From contig JANOPA010000012.1 of NCBI GenBank assembly GCA_031421635.1, positions 75,506 to 139,505 on the forward strand: 64,000 nucleotides of DNA, in the 5' to 3' direction. Under the pieces are notes generated by a model, which was not told the DNA's origin, made no database searches, and was given only the letters and a program-made list of their open reading frames with translations. Shown here piece after piece: positions 9,005-17,242 of the stretch (position 1 is its first letter; each line of letters starts with the position of its first letter). The position numbers were made by a program, and so were the translations under genes. The DNA is from JAPOKJ01 sp031421635 (GTDB taxonomy: Bacteria; Pseudomonadota; Gammaproteobacteria; Burkholderiales; Burkholderiaceae_E).

Positions 9005-11055
9005 TGACGCCCTTCGGCCACCATCCCAACGGTCAATTGCTCCCATCGCCCGGAATGGCGTGGGGACATTACCCGCAAAGGCGCATGCCAAATGCCTCCT
9101 CGGTGAACTGGGCACGCTGGTCTCGATTGTTTCGAAAAAGCTTGGCAACACTTCCGAGCCTCCAAGAGCAACAACGGAACCTTCGCTTGAGCAAGTTTGC
9201 ACAATCCTGTCAGGCGAGAATCACCGAGCTCGGGAAGATACATCGGGTCGACTTGGCACCGCTGATCGAAGGCGTTCGCGCCCAGATCTCATTGCGGGGG
9301 CTCACCGAAGCCTCGGCCTTAGAGCTCACGGCCCTAGTCACCGAGACAGCCCGACGGGCGCTTGGCAAAAAAGCTTATCTTGTGCAGCTCATGGCGATCC
9401 GGGTCTTGCTAGATTGTGCCCTCGCGCAAATGCAAACCGGTGAAGGAAAAACACTGGTCGTCGGCCTTGCAGCCGCTGTGGCTGCACTCGCCGGCGTTCC
9501 AGTGATTGTCATTACCGCGAACGACTATTTGGTGTCGCGTGACCGAGAATTGATCGCACCTTTGTTCGAAGCGCTCGGCCTGAGTCACGCCGAGGTTCTA
9601 AGGGAAAGTACGCCCGAAGAAAGACGTAGCTCTTATGGTCAGTCGATTTGCTATTGCACTGCGAAAGAACTCGGTTTCGACTATTTGAGAGATCAGGCCA
9701 ATCGTAGCGCTGAAAGCATCTCAGTCAATCGTCAGTTGACTACGTTACTCATGAACGAAGGCGACTTGACACCTTCGATGATGCCCATGCTTAGAGGGCT
9801 TTGCATGGCCATCGTCGATGAGGCCGATAGTATTTTGCTTGATGAGGCCGTAACTCCTTTGATACTTTCTAAAGCTGTCAAGGACGAAGCACAACTCGCG
9901 CGCCTGAGACAAGCAATGGACTACGCGAAACAGCTTTGGCCTAAAACTCACTATACGGTGCAAGGGAGCTTGCGTACTTGCCAACTAACCACTCAGGGTC
10001 AAGAGGAACTTTCGAGATGTTGTGAAGCACGTCCTCTCCAGCAGGTCAGCGACAACGTTTGGAGCCAGGAGCGCTTGCGCGAAGAATTGGTAGTGAGCGC
10101 CCTATGCGCATTGAAGGTCTACCAAGTGGATCGCGATTACGTCATTCGCGATGGCGAGTTAAAAATGATTGACCAGCCGACAGGCCGTGTCGCCGAAGGC
10201 CGCAAATGGTCGGGTGGAATTCACCAACTGCTTGAACTGAAGGAACGCCTGGAGCCTAGTGCTCAGACGGAGACCATGGCTCAGATTAGCTATCAGATGC
10301 TATTTCCGAGATTTCTTCGTTTATGTGGCGTGAGTGGTAGTTTAGTTGAAGCACAGGCTGAATTAAAAAGCGTGTACAAGCTTGACACCATCAATATTCC
10401 TCTAAATACACCAAGTCGCCGCAAGGGCTTCGAGTCTCAACTCTTCGCCAACCGACAAGAGAAGTGGGAAGCGGTGATTAAACTTTGCCAGGCCCTACAT
10501 ACAAAAGGTCGCCCGATCCTTTTGGGAACGGACTCTGTCGCAGCGGCACGGACGCTCAGTCGTCTGCTGCACAGCGCCAAACTCGAGCACCGTTTATTAA
10601 CTGCGGCTCAAGATGCTGACGAAGCGAAAGTTGTGAGCCTGGCAGGCAGCCGAGGCGCTATTACCATCACGACCAATTTAGCGGGTCGCGGCACGGACAT
10701 ACATATCGATTCAGAGATCGAACAACTCGGTGGCCTCGCCGTCATCTCCTGCTATCTAAACTCCGAAAGACGCATTGACCGACAACTCATCGGTCGTGCT
10801 GCTCGCCAGGGCCAAAGAGGCTCAAGTCATTGTTTTATCAGTCTTGATGATCCACTTTTTATCAAGACAGTGCCCGTCTGGCTAGAGCGCGTTTTGCGGG
10901 TTCGCATTGCAAAATCTGGAGCGAAGGCCTGGCCTTGGTTAGTGCGTGCAGCTCAATGGATCGAAGAGTCAAAAGCAAGTCGCCAAAGACTTCAGCTTTT
11001 AGAAAACCAGTTAGCTAAAGAAAAACTGCTTGCCATGGCGGGTAGAGGTGAATAA
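9001..11055 (+). CDS. Short SecA-like translocase ATPase
   Basis: This is a SecA-family DEAD motor of 684 aa. It has Walker A QTGEGKT at about 145-151, DEAD at 273-276 followed by SILLDEA, the SecA-typical GRKWSGGIHQLLELKE at about 400-415, TTNLAGRGTDI at 557-567 and RIDRQLIGRAARQG at 591-604. Both nucleotide-binding domains and a reduced preprotein-crosslinking region are present. Only about 65 residues follow the second ATPase domain, so most of the helical scaffold/wing domain and the zinc-binding tail of housekeeping SecA (about 900 aa) are missing. It is not the normal secA: it is embedded by 4-nt overlap in a HlyD/M50 operon. It is inferred to power or feed a dedicated export route. Confidence 0.88.
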   Translation: MMTPFGHHPNGQLLPSPGMAWGHYPQRRMPNASSVNWARWSRLFRKSLATLPSLQEQQRNLRLSKFAQSCQARITELGKIHRVDLAPLIEGVRAQISLRGLTEASALELTALVTETARRALGKKAYLVQLMAIRVLLDCALAQMQTGEGKTLVVGLAAAVAALAGVPVIVITANDYLVSRDRELIAPLFEALGLSHAEVLRESTPEERRSSYGQSICYCTAKELGFDYLRDQANRSAESISVNRQLTTLLMNEGDLTPSMMPMLRGLCMAIVDEADSILLDEAVTPLILSKAVKDEAQLARLRQAMDYAKQLWPKTHYTVQGSLRTCQLTTQGQEELSRCCEARPLQQVSDNVWSQERLREELVVSALCALKVYQVDRDYVIRDGELKMIDQPTGRVAEGRKWSGGIHQLLELKERLEPSAQTETMAQISYQMLFPRFLRLCGVSGSLVEAQAELKSVYKLDTINIPLNTPSRRKGFESQLFANRQEKWEAVIKLCQALHTKGRPILLGTDSVAAARTLSRLLHSAKLEHRLLTAAQDADEAKVVSLAGSRGAITITTNLAGRGTDIHIDSEIEQLGGLAVISCYLNSERRIDRQLIGRAARQGQRGSSHCFISLDDPLFIKTVPVWLERVLRVRIAKSGAKAWPWLVRAAQWIEESKASRQRLQLLENQLAKEKLLAMAGRGE

Positions 11056-11064
11056 GGAAACACA

Positions 11065-11943
11065 ATGAAAGTAGCCATGTTGAAAACCCATCGAGTGCTC
11101 ACTCTTAGTGCCTTGAATGCTATGAGCTTTGCTCTGGTGAGCACCAATGCGTCGGCTCAGAATCTCGATTGTCTGATCCAACCACACCAAATCGTGCAGG
11201 TAGGCAGTGCCGTGCCCGGTGTCATTGAACGCATTCTTGCAGAGCGAGGCGATATCGTGAAGCAAGGCCAAATATTAGTTCAACTGCAATCCAGTGTAGA
11301 GCGTGCCAATCTCGCGCTGGCACAAAGCCGCGCCAAGATTCAGGGCGAAGTCAGTGCCGCCGAACAGTCTTCGGATTTCGCGCTGCGTGAGCACAAGCGA
11401 GCCTCTGAGTTGGCGCAAAAGAATTTCGTAAGTCAAAACTATGTTGACAAGGCCGCTACCGAAGCTCAGGTTGCCGGCTCTAAAGTGACCCAGGCCAAGG
11501 AGCGCAAAACCGTCGCTGGACAGGAACTTGAAGTGGCTCAGGCTCAACTCGCCATGCGCACTATCAAGAGCCCAATTTCTGGCGTCGTGACAGACCGCTT
11601 TATGGCCAGTGGCGAATTGGTTGAAGACAAACCTTTGCTGCGCATCGCTCAAGTCGACCCACTGAGAGTTGAGGTCGTGGTCCCAGCCTCCGTCTATGGC
11701 CAGTTACAACGCGGCATGCAAGCGACGGTGCTTCCCGAGTTCGCGAATGCCAAGAGTCGTCCTGCTCAGGTGAGCATCGTCGACAAAGTGGTCGATCCGG
11801 CCTCCAACACTTTCAGAGTGCGGCTGGAAATGCCTAACCCTCTAAACGATATTCCCGCAGGATTACGCTGCAAGGTGGATCTCGGCATTAAGATTCCCTC
11901 GTCCGCACCCAGCTCTTTGCCCGTCAAGTCGAATAAGAGCTAA
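11065..11943 (+). CDS. Secreted HlyD/RND-type periplasmic adaptor (cluster 1)
   Basis: This 292-aa adaptor has a cleavable-looking signal peptide ending around STNASAQ; no lipobox or membrane anchor is visible after it. The order is lipoyl half (VGSAVPGVIERILAERGDIVKQG), helical hairpin, second lipoyl half (IKSPISGVVTDRFM), then a beta-barrel region (VEVVVPASVYGQL). AAGGA lies just before the ATG and the SecA-like stop is 9 nt upstream. It resembles RND membrane-fusion proteins but no RND pump is adjacent. The counterpart in cluster 2 is at 28739-29548. It is likely to bridge the inner-membrane parts to an outer-membrane channel. Confidence 0.88.
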   Translation: MKVAMLKTHRVLTLSALNAMSFALVSTNASAQNLDCLIQPHQIVQVGSAVPGVIERILAERGDIVKQGQILVQLQSSVERANLALAQSRAKIQGEVSAAEQSSDFALREHKRASELAQKNFVSQNYVDKAATEAQVAGSKVTQAKERKTVAGQELEVAQAQLAMRTIKSPISGVVTDRFMASGELVEDKPLLRIAQVDPLRVEVVVPASVYGQLQRGMQATVLPEFANAKSRPAQVSIVDKVVDPASNTFRVRLEMPNPLNDIPAGLRCKVDLGIKIPSSAPSSLPVKSNKS

Positions 11944-11945
11944 AA

Positions 11946-13658
11946 ATGAAGTTTTGGCCGCCAAGCTTGAATCTCAAGCGCCCATCGTTCGCGAGCCGCA
12001 AGGTCTCGCTGGACGCTGACTATATCGATCCCGTGCCTAGATCGAGTAGATTCAAGTTGCCGGATTGGATCGTGAATCGACGCCCTTCTCCCGTGGTCAT
12101 GATGGCCATTGGCCTAGTCGCGATTTGCACGTCGCTGCTGCTTAGTGGTGATCTTGTCTTTGGCTTTTTGGATAACAAAGAGCAAGAGGTTCAGGTGATC
12201 CGCAAGCGGGTCTCTGAAAACATCGCGGCGAACGTCGCCGACGCCCTGCAAAGCGGTGCCGATGAATCCCTCAAGGCAAGTCTAAAAACAGCTCAATCGG
12301 TCAATAAAGATGTCGCCTCCATCGGTATTAGAAGCGCTGATGGACGATTGCTTTTTAGTGAGGGAGAGCACCTAACGAAGTGGAAGGCTAGAGGGAGCGA
12401 TCAAGGCGAACTATTGCAGGCTGAAGTGCCTTTAATGCACAAGGCAGGCAAATGGGGCTCCGTTGAAGTTCGGTTCAAAGAGGCCATACCGGGTCCGTAT
12501 GCATGGATCGACCGGCACCCAACGTTGAGCTTTCTGGCTTTCATGATCATTGGGGGTTCATTTTCAATCTTCCTGTATCTCAAACGCGCGCTCCAGTCCT
12601 TGGATCCAAGCTCGGTGATTCCAGAGCGGGTTCGGATGGCCTTCGATGCCATGACCGAGGGTGTGGTGGTGATTGAGCCGCGAGGCAGAATCGTGTTGGC
12701 TAACTCAATCTTTAGAGACTTCGATCCGTCGCGCTCGAATCTCTTAACCGGTGCCATTCTCTCCTCTGTTGATTGGCTGAAGCGCGCCCTTCCGGAGGGT
12801 GTTGAGAACCATCCTTGGAACATTACGATGGCGCAGAATATTGCGACCAAGGGGGTGACCTTAAATCTTTCAGAGCTCAGAAAGAAGAACCCGAGCCTGC
12901 CTGAGCGATTGGTCATCAACTGCGCGCCGATTCTCGACGGACGCAAGCAACCGCGGGGTTGCATGGTCACCTTCGACGACGAAACCCAACTCTTCAAAGC
13001 GAACGAGAAACTAACCTCCACTCTCAAAGCACTGGAGCAATTTCAAGTTGAAATTGAACGCAAAAACGTTGAGTTAGAAAGGCTCGCCAATCACGACTTT
13101 CTGACCGGTTGCCTGAACCGACGAGCCTTCAGCGAGCGCGCAGTCGCCATGTTCGAACGCTCCCGCAATGAGCGTAAACCCATGGCCTTATTGATGCTCG
13201 ACATTGACTATTTCAAATCAGTAAATGATCGTTTCGGACACCCTGTAGGCGACCGGGTTATTCGCGGGCTTGGCACACTGTTGATGTCCACCTCGCGGGC
13301 GCGAGACTTAGTCGGCCGATTCGGTGGCGAGGAGTTCGTGGTTGCATTACCGGATACGGGGTATGACGCGGCTTACAACATTGCCGAGCGGATTCGCATT
13401 GCGGTTGAAGAAGAGGTCACCAATAGCATGAGCGACATTCCGGGCTGCATCGTGACCGTCAGCGTGGGTTTTTCGACCATTTCGCCCGCCTATCCAAACA
13501 TTGAATTCATGCTCAACAAGGCCGACGAGGCGCTTTATGTCGCCAAGCAAAGTGGTCGAAACCGCGTGAAGTTTGCCGACCCCATCAAGCAGGAGCGACC
13601 GCCAGAGCAACACGCTCCAGTGCCTAAGCCTGCCATCACGCCGAGCACGAAACCTTAA
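11946..13658 (+). CDS. Membrane-bound PAS-GGDEF diguanylate cyclase
   Basis: This 570-aa enzyme makes c-di-GMP. It has two membrane segments (about 49-68 and 193-212) enclosing a periplasmic domain of about 125 residues, then a PAS-like domain (from about 228, MAFDAMTEGVVVIEPRG), a coiled coil, and a GGDEF domain with the active motif GGEEF at 460-464. The inhibitory I-site RxxD is present as RARD at 451-454, correctly spaced, so product inhibition is expected. The proline-rich tail is short. It starts 2 nt after the HlyD stop, making it the last gene of the export operon, which ties c-di-GMP synthesis to this locus. Activity is inferred from intact motifs. Confidence 0.93.
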   Translation: MKFWPPSLNLKRPSFASRKVSLDADYIDPVPRSSRFKLPDWIVNRRPSPVVMMAIGLVAICTSLLLSGDLVFGFLDNKEQEVQVIRKRVSENIAANVADALQSGADESLKASLKTAQSVNKDVASIGIRSADGRLLFSEGEHLTKWKARGSDQGELLQAEVPLMHKAGKWGSVEVRFKEAIPGPYAWIDRHPTLSFLAFMIIGGSFSIFLYLKRALQSLDPSSVIPERVRMAFDAMTEGVVVIEPRGRIVLANSIFRDFDPSRSNLLTGAILSSVDWLKRALPEGVENHPWNITMAQNIATKGVTLNLSELRKKNPSLPERLVINCAPILDGRKQPRGCMVTFDDETQLFKANEKLTSTLKALEQFQVEIERKNVELERLANHDFLTGCLNRRAFSERAVAMFERSRNERKPMALLMLDIDYFKSVNDRFGHPVGDRVIRGLGTLLMSTSRARDLVGRFGGEEFVVALPDTGYDAAYNIAERIRIAVEEEVTNSMSDIPGCIVTVSVGFSTISPAYPNIEFMLNKADEALYVAKQSGRNRVKFADPIKQERPPEQHAPVPKPAITPSTKP

Positions 13659-13707
13659 GGAGAACGCCACTTTAACTTAGCGAGAGCCGTCCTTTTCGGG
13701 CGTTCAA

Positions 13708-14685
13708 TCAGGCTTGGGCAGGGTGATGTTTTTTCCAGTGCTGAGCAATATCCACACGCCGACAAACCCAGACTCGGTCATGGGTTTCAATATAATCCAG
13801 GAAACGTTGCAGGGCACGCAGCCGCCCCGGACGCCCTAAGAGTCGACAATGCATTCCTATCGAGAGCATCTTGGGCAACTCGCTACCTTCGGCATAGAGC
13901 ACGTCGAAACTGTCTTTTAAATACTGATAGAAGTGATCAGAGGTGTTGAAGCCTTGAGGGCTGGCGAAGCGCATATCGTTGCTGTCGAGTGTGTAGGGCA
14001 CAATCAGGTGTTGATGCGAGGTTCCCTTCGAGTCGACCACCGCACTCCAAAACGGCAAGTCGTCTCCGTAGTAGTCTGAGTCATACAAAAACCCACCATG
14101 ATCCAACACTAGCCGACGTGTGTTGGGGCTGTCGCGTCCCGTGTACCAACCCACGGGAGCTTGACCGGTCATTTTCCGGATCGAGGCCACCGCAAGTCTC
14201 ATATGTTCACGCTCGGTGGCTTCGTCCATGTTTTGATAGTGAATCCAGCGTAGGCCGTGGCAGGCGATTTCATGGCCCAAGTCGACGAAGGCGGCAGTGA
14301 GTTCGGGATGACGCTCCAAAGCCATTGAGACCCCGAACACAGTGAGTGGGAGTTGGCGTTTTTCGAACTCTCGCAAAATACGCCAAACGCCGGCTCTCGA
14401 TCCATATTCATAGATCGACTCCATGCTCAGATGTCGCGCCGGATAGACCGCCGCACCGATGATTTCCGACAGAAAGGCTTCCGACCCAGGATCACCGTGC
14501 AGCACGTTATTCTCACCGCCTTCCTCGTAGTTGAGGACAAACTGAACGGCGATGCGTGCCTTTCCAGGCCAGTTCGCGGCTGGCGGGTGTTGACCGTAGC
14601 CGATCAGATCTCTCGGGTAGGCAGGCGCAGAGAAAGCGCGGCTCGCTTGCTTTGATTTTTTGGCAACGCGGGCTTTTGTAGTCAT
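13708..14685 (-). CDS. puuE: Polysaccharide-deacetylase-like allantoinase PuuE
   Basis: This is a cytoplasmic 325-aa hydrolase of the NodB/carbohydrate esterase 4 fold, family-annotated as a cofactor-independent allantoinase opening the allantoin ring. The visible N-terminus AYPRDLIGYGQHPPAANWPG followed by VQFVLNYEEGGENN is characteristic of PuuE, as are GVSMALERHP and HEIACHGLRW. Other purine-degradation genes are not adjacent. The stop converges on the diguanylate cyclase gene 49 bp away. The start ATG at 14685 is kept although the first 20 residues are basic and variable. Confidence 0.85.
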   Translation of the reverse strand: MTTKARVAKKSKQASRAFSAPAYPRDLIGYGQHPPAANWPGKARIAVQFVLNYEEGGENNVLHGDPGSEAFLSEIIGAAVYPARHLSMESIYEYGSRAGVWRILREFEKRQLPLTVFGVSMALERHPELTAAFVDLGHEIACHGLRWIHYQNMDEATEREHMRLAVASIRKMTGQAPVGWYTGRDSPNTRRLVLDHGGFLYDSDYYGDDLPFWSAVVDSKGTSHQHLIVPYTLDSNDMRFASPQGFNTSDHFYQYLKDSFDVLYAEGSELPKMLSIGMHCRLLGRPGRLRALQRFLDYIETHDRVWVCRRVDIAQHWKKHHPAQA

Positions 14686-14758
14686 GGTCTGGTCCGTAAG
14701 GAATGCTGGGTTACACTTTCAAGGATATTATAAAAACCAAACGATTGGGAGGCCAGGG

Positions 14759-15823
14759 ATGGCATCGGTAAGCATTGCGAAGATCGAAAAAGCCTATGGC
14801 ACCAATAAGGTAGTACATGGTATTGACATTGAAATTGAAGACGGCGAGTTTTGTGTCTTAGTGGGGCCATCGGGCTGCGGTAAATCGACCTTGCTGCGAA
14901 TGGTGGCCGGATTAGAAGACATTTCAGGCGGTAGCATCAAAATCGGCGACAAAATCGTCAATGACATCCAACCCAAAGATCGCGACATCGCTATGGTGTT
15001 TCAAAACTATGCGCTTTATCCTCATATGACGGTACGCGAGAACATGGCCTTTTCGCTCAAGCTTGCTAAAAAACCCAAAGAGGAAATTGAGCAGCGAGTT
15101 TCTCAAGCGGCGGGAATCTTGGGTCTAAACGACCTCTTGGACCGCCAGCCGCGTCAACTCTCAGGTGGGCAAAGACAACGTGTCGCAATGGGCCGCGCTA
15201 TTGTTCGCAAGCCACAAGTGTTCTTGTTTGACGAGCCTCTCTCGAACCTCGATGCCAAACTGCGTGTTCAGATGCGTACCGAAATCAAGGCCTTGCATCA
15301 GCGCCTAAAGACGACCTCAATGTATGTCACCCATGATCAGATTGAAGCCATGACTATGGCTGACAAAATTGTCGTCATGCACGCCGGCATTGTTGAGCAA
15401 ATCGGGACACCTTTGCAGCTCTATGATCATCCCGACAACACCTTCGTGGCGACCTTTATTGGTTCGCCGTCGATGAACTTAATCCCGGCACAGATCGTTG
15501 GAATCAAAGCTGTCAGCGCCGGAGGGCAGCTCGCTCTTCCCCCAGGATTGGCACTCAGCGAGGGCCAATCACTTCAATACGGCGTCCGGCCAGAGAACTT
15601 TAAGGTGGTTGCGCAAGGGAGTACCGATTCTCTGAGTGGAGAGGTTGAAGTGATTGAGCCGACTGGTGCCGACACACAAGTTTTTGTGCGCGTTGCGGAT
15701 CAACTGTTGACGGTGGTTCAACACGAGAGAGTTACCCTCAAACCCGGTGATGCTGTGGGTCTTCAAGCGGATCTCGGCAAAGTACATCTTTTTGACACGG
15801 GCGCTGGCAAGCGAATCAATTAG
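14759..15823 (+). CDS. ugpC: ABC importer ATPase, UgpC/MalK type
   Basis: This is a cytoplasmic ATPase of carbohydrate or glycerol-3-phosphate import systems (CUT1 type), 354 aa. Walker A is GPSGCGKST, the signature is LSGGQRQR, and Walker B is VFLFDEPLSNLDAKLR. A C-terminal regulatory TOBE-like domain follows residue 240 (FIGSPSMNLIPA). The start at 14759 is chosen for the GGGAGG site upstream; the ORF extends further 5' but into the divergent puuE promoter. No permease or binding-protein genes are nearby, so it may serve several importers encoded elsewhere. The stop overlaps the convergent transporter gene by 4 nt. Confidence 0.9.
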   Translation: MASVSIAKIEKAYGTNKVVHGIDIEIEDGEFCVLVGPSGCGKSTLLRMVAGLEDISGGSIKIGDKIVNDIQPKDRDIAMVFQNYALYPHMTVRENMAFSLKLAKKPKEEIEQRVSQAAGILGLNDLLDRQPRQLSGGQRQRVAMGRAIVRKPQVFLFDEPLSNLDAKLRVQMRTEIKALHQRLKTTSMYVTHDQIEAMTMADKIVVMHAGIVEQIGTPLQLYDHPDNTFVATFIGSPSMNLIPAQIVGIKAVSAGGQLALPPGLALSEGQSLQYGVRPENFKVVAQGSTDSLSGEVEVIEPTGADTQVFVRVADQLLTVVQHERVTLKPGDAVGLQADLGKVHLFDTGAGKRIN

Positions 15824-16695
15824 ACGGTTTTTTTAACGTTAATTAAGCCAGTGCTCAGTGAGGTGCCGACCAAAATGACCAAAGTGGCGAGAATCATGCG
15901 AGCACTCACGACTTCGTCCAGGAATAGCACACCCCAGAGCATTCCGAAAACTGGAATCAGAAAGGTGACGGCAGTGGCGCGCGTCGGTCCAAGATTACGC
16001 ATCAGCCGAAAATAAAGGATATAGGCGAAGGCCGTACAAACCAAGGCCAGAACAAGGGTTGCAGCCCAAGCGACAGCACTCGGATTTTGATCTGGCAAGT
16101 TGAATAACGCTAAGGGGATCAAGCAAAGTGCGGCCCCTACTTGACTGCCGGCAGCAGACACCAGGGGATTGACCCCTGCAAAAACCCGCTTGGTAATGTT
16201 TGCGGAGAGGCCGTACAGCAAGGTGGCCAGTAGGCAGGCCAGAATAGCCCAGCCCGCGCCTCCGGGTTGCAAATCGACCTTGCCCCAAACCAACATCACT
16301 ACGCCAATGAAGGCAATCACTAGCCCAAGAACTTGAAGCCGCCTCGGTTTGTCTCCTAGCCACAGCCACGCGATCAGTGCGCTCCAAAAAGGAACGCTGG
16401 AGTTCAAGATTGAAGTAAAGCCTGCTGTGAGGTGAAGGGTTGCAAACGCAAAAAGAACGAAGGGCAGACCAGAATTTAGGACACCAATGCCCAAAGTTTT
16501 TTGCCAGTGCATGCGCAACTGTTCGCCCAGGCCACGCATTAGAACCAAGGGCAGCAGCATAAGAGCGGCCACGCCCGTACGCAGGGCCATGCTCGGAAAA
16601 ACTCCAAACTCGGGACCGGCAATTTTCATAAACAGAAAGGAGCCTCCCCAGATTGCCGCCAGCAAAATGAAATCGAAAATATCACGTGCTTTCAT
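15820..16695 (-). CDS. EamA/DMT-family transporter
   Basis: This is an inner-membrane protein of 291 aa with about ten hydrophobic segments arranged as two EamA repeats (AAIWGGSFLFMKIAGPEFG at the start, LGPTRATAVTFLIPVFGMLWG in the second half). Members export or import metabolites such as amino acids. The substrate cannot be told from sequence. It overlaps the ugpC stop tail-to-tail. Confidence 0.9.
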   Translation of the reverse strand: MKARDIFDFILLAAIWGGSFLFMKIAGPEFGVFPSMALRTGVAALMLLPLVLMRGLGEQLRMHWQKTLGIGVLNSGLPFVLFAFATLHLTAGFTSILNSSVPFWSALIAWLWLGDKPRRLQVLGLVIAFIGVVMLVWGKVDLQPGGAGWAILACLLATLLYGLSANITKRVFAGVNPLVSAAGSQVGAALCLIPLALFNLPDQNPSAVAWAATLVLALVCTAFAYILYFRLMRNLGPTRATAVTFLIPVFGMLWGVLFLDEVVSARMILATLVILVGTSLSTGLINVKKTV

Positions 16696-16729
16696 GTTGG
16701 AATCGCCATCCTAGAGAAACGCTCTCTGG

Positions 16730-17242
16730 TCAGGCAAAAAGATCGGAGGTCTCTGACATGCCGACAAAGCTGGCACCCTCATGCTTGAGAAGTACGGCCT
16801 TACGACTCAGTCCGCCAGCATAGCCAGTGAGGCTACCATCACTGCCGAGCACGCGATGACAGGGAATAATAATAGAGATTGGATTCTTTCCAATCGCAGA
16901 GCCAACGGCTCTTACGGCGGCCATCGACGCCGCCATTTTCGCTATGCGACCATAGGTACTCGTCGTTCCCACGGAGATCGTCAGCAAAGCCTTCCAGACT
17001 TTTTTTTGAAACTCCGTGCCCTGCGGGTCGAGCGGCACATCAAAGCCTGCAATACCACTTTTCTCATAGGCTTTGAATTGCGCCTTCACCTCTTGCAACA
17101 ATGAATCCTGTGGCGCTTGGCTCCAATCGGGTAGCACCAAGGCCTGATATTTTTGCCCGAGGAAGTACAGCCCGCGCAGAGCGTCATTCTCAGCGCAAAT
17201 CATGGTGTCGCCGAATCGTGTGGGGAAGATGTCGTAGATCAT
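16730..17242 (-). CDS. ogt: Methylated-DNA-protein cysteine methyltransferase
   Basis: This suicide repair protein removes O6-alkyl groups from guanine. It has 170 aa from the ATG at 17242, with the active-site motif PCHRV preceded by GKNPISIII, and the helix-turn-helix DNA-binding helix is recognisable in TYGRIAKMAASMAAVRAVGSA. The chosen start overlaps the upstream ada-alkA stop as ATGA. An upstream extension of 13 codons inside that gene is unlikely. It works with the neighbouring Ada/AlkA fusion in alkylation repair. Confidence 0.95.
   Translation of the reverse strand: MIYDIFPTRFGDTMICAENDALRGLYFLGQKYQALVLPDWSQAPQDSLLQEVKAQFKAYEKSGIAGFDVPLDPQGTEFQKKVWKALLTISVGTTSTYGRIAKMAASMAAVRAVGSAIGKNPISIIIPCHRVLGSDGSLTGYAGGLSRKAVLLKHEGASFVGMSETSDLFA

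Noticed and set aside
12401..13027. 208-codon minus-strand frame inside the diguanylate cyclase gene
   Set aside because: It is a shadow of the PAS/GGDEF coding sequence with an implausible composition.
14759..15823. UgpC ATPase as the energy source of a type I exporter for the adhesins
   Set aside because: It is a soluble importer-type ATPase (MalK/UgpC branch) without the fused membrane domain of HlyB-type exporters.
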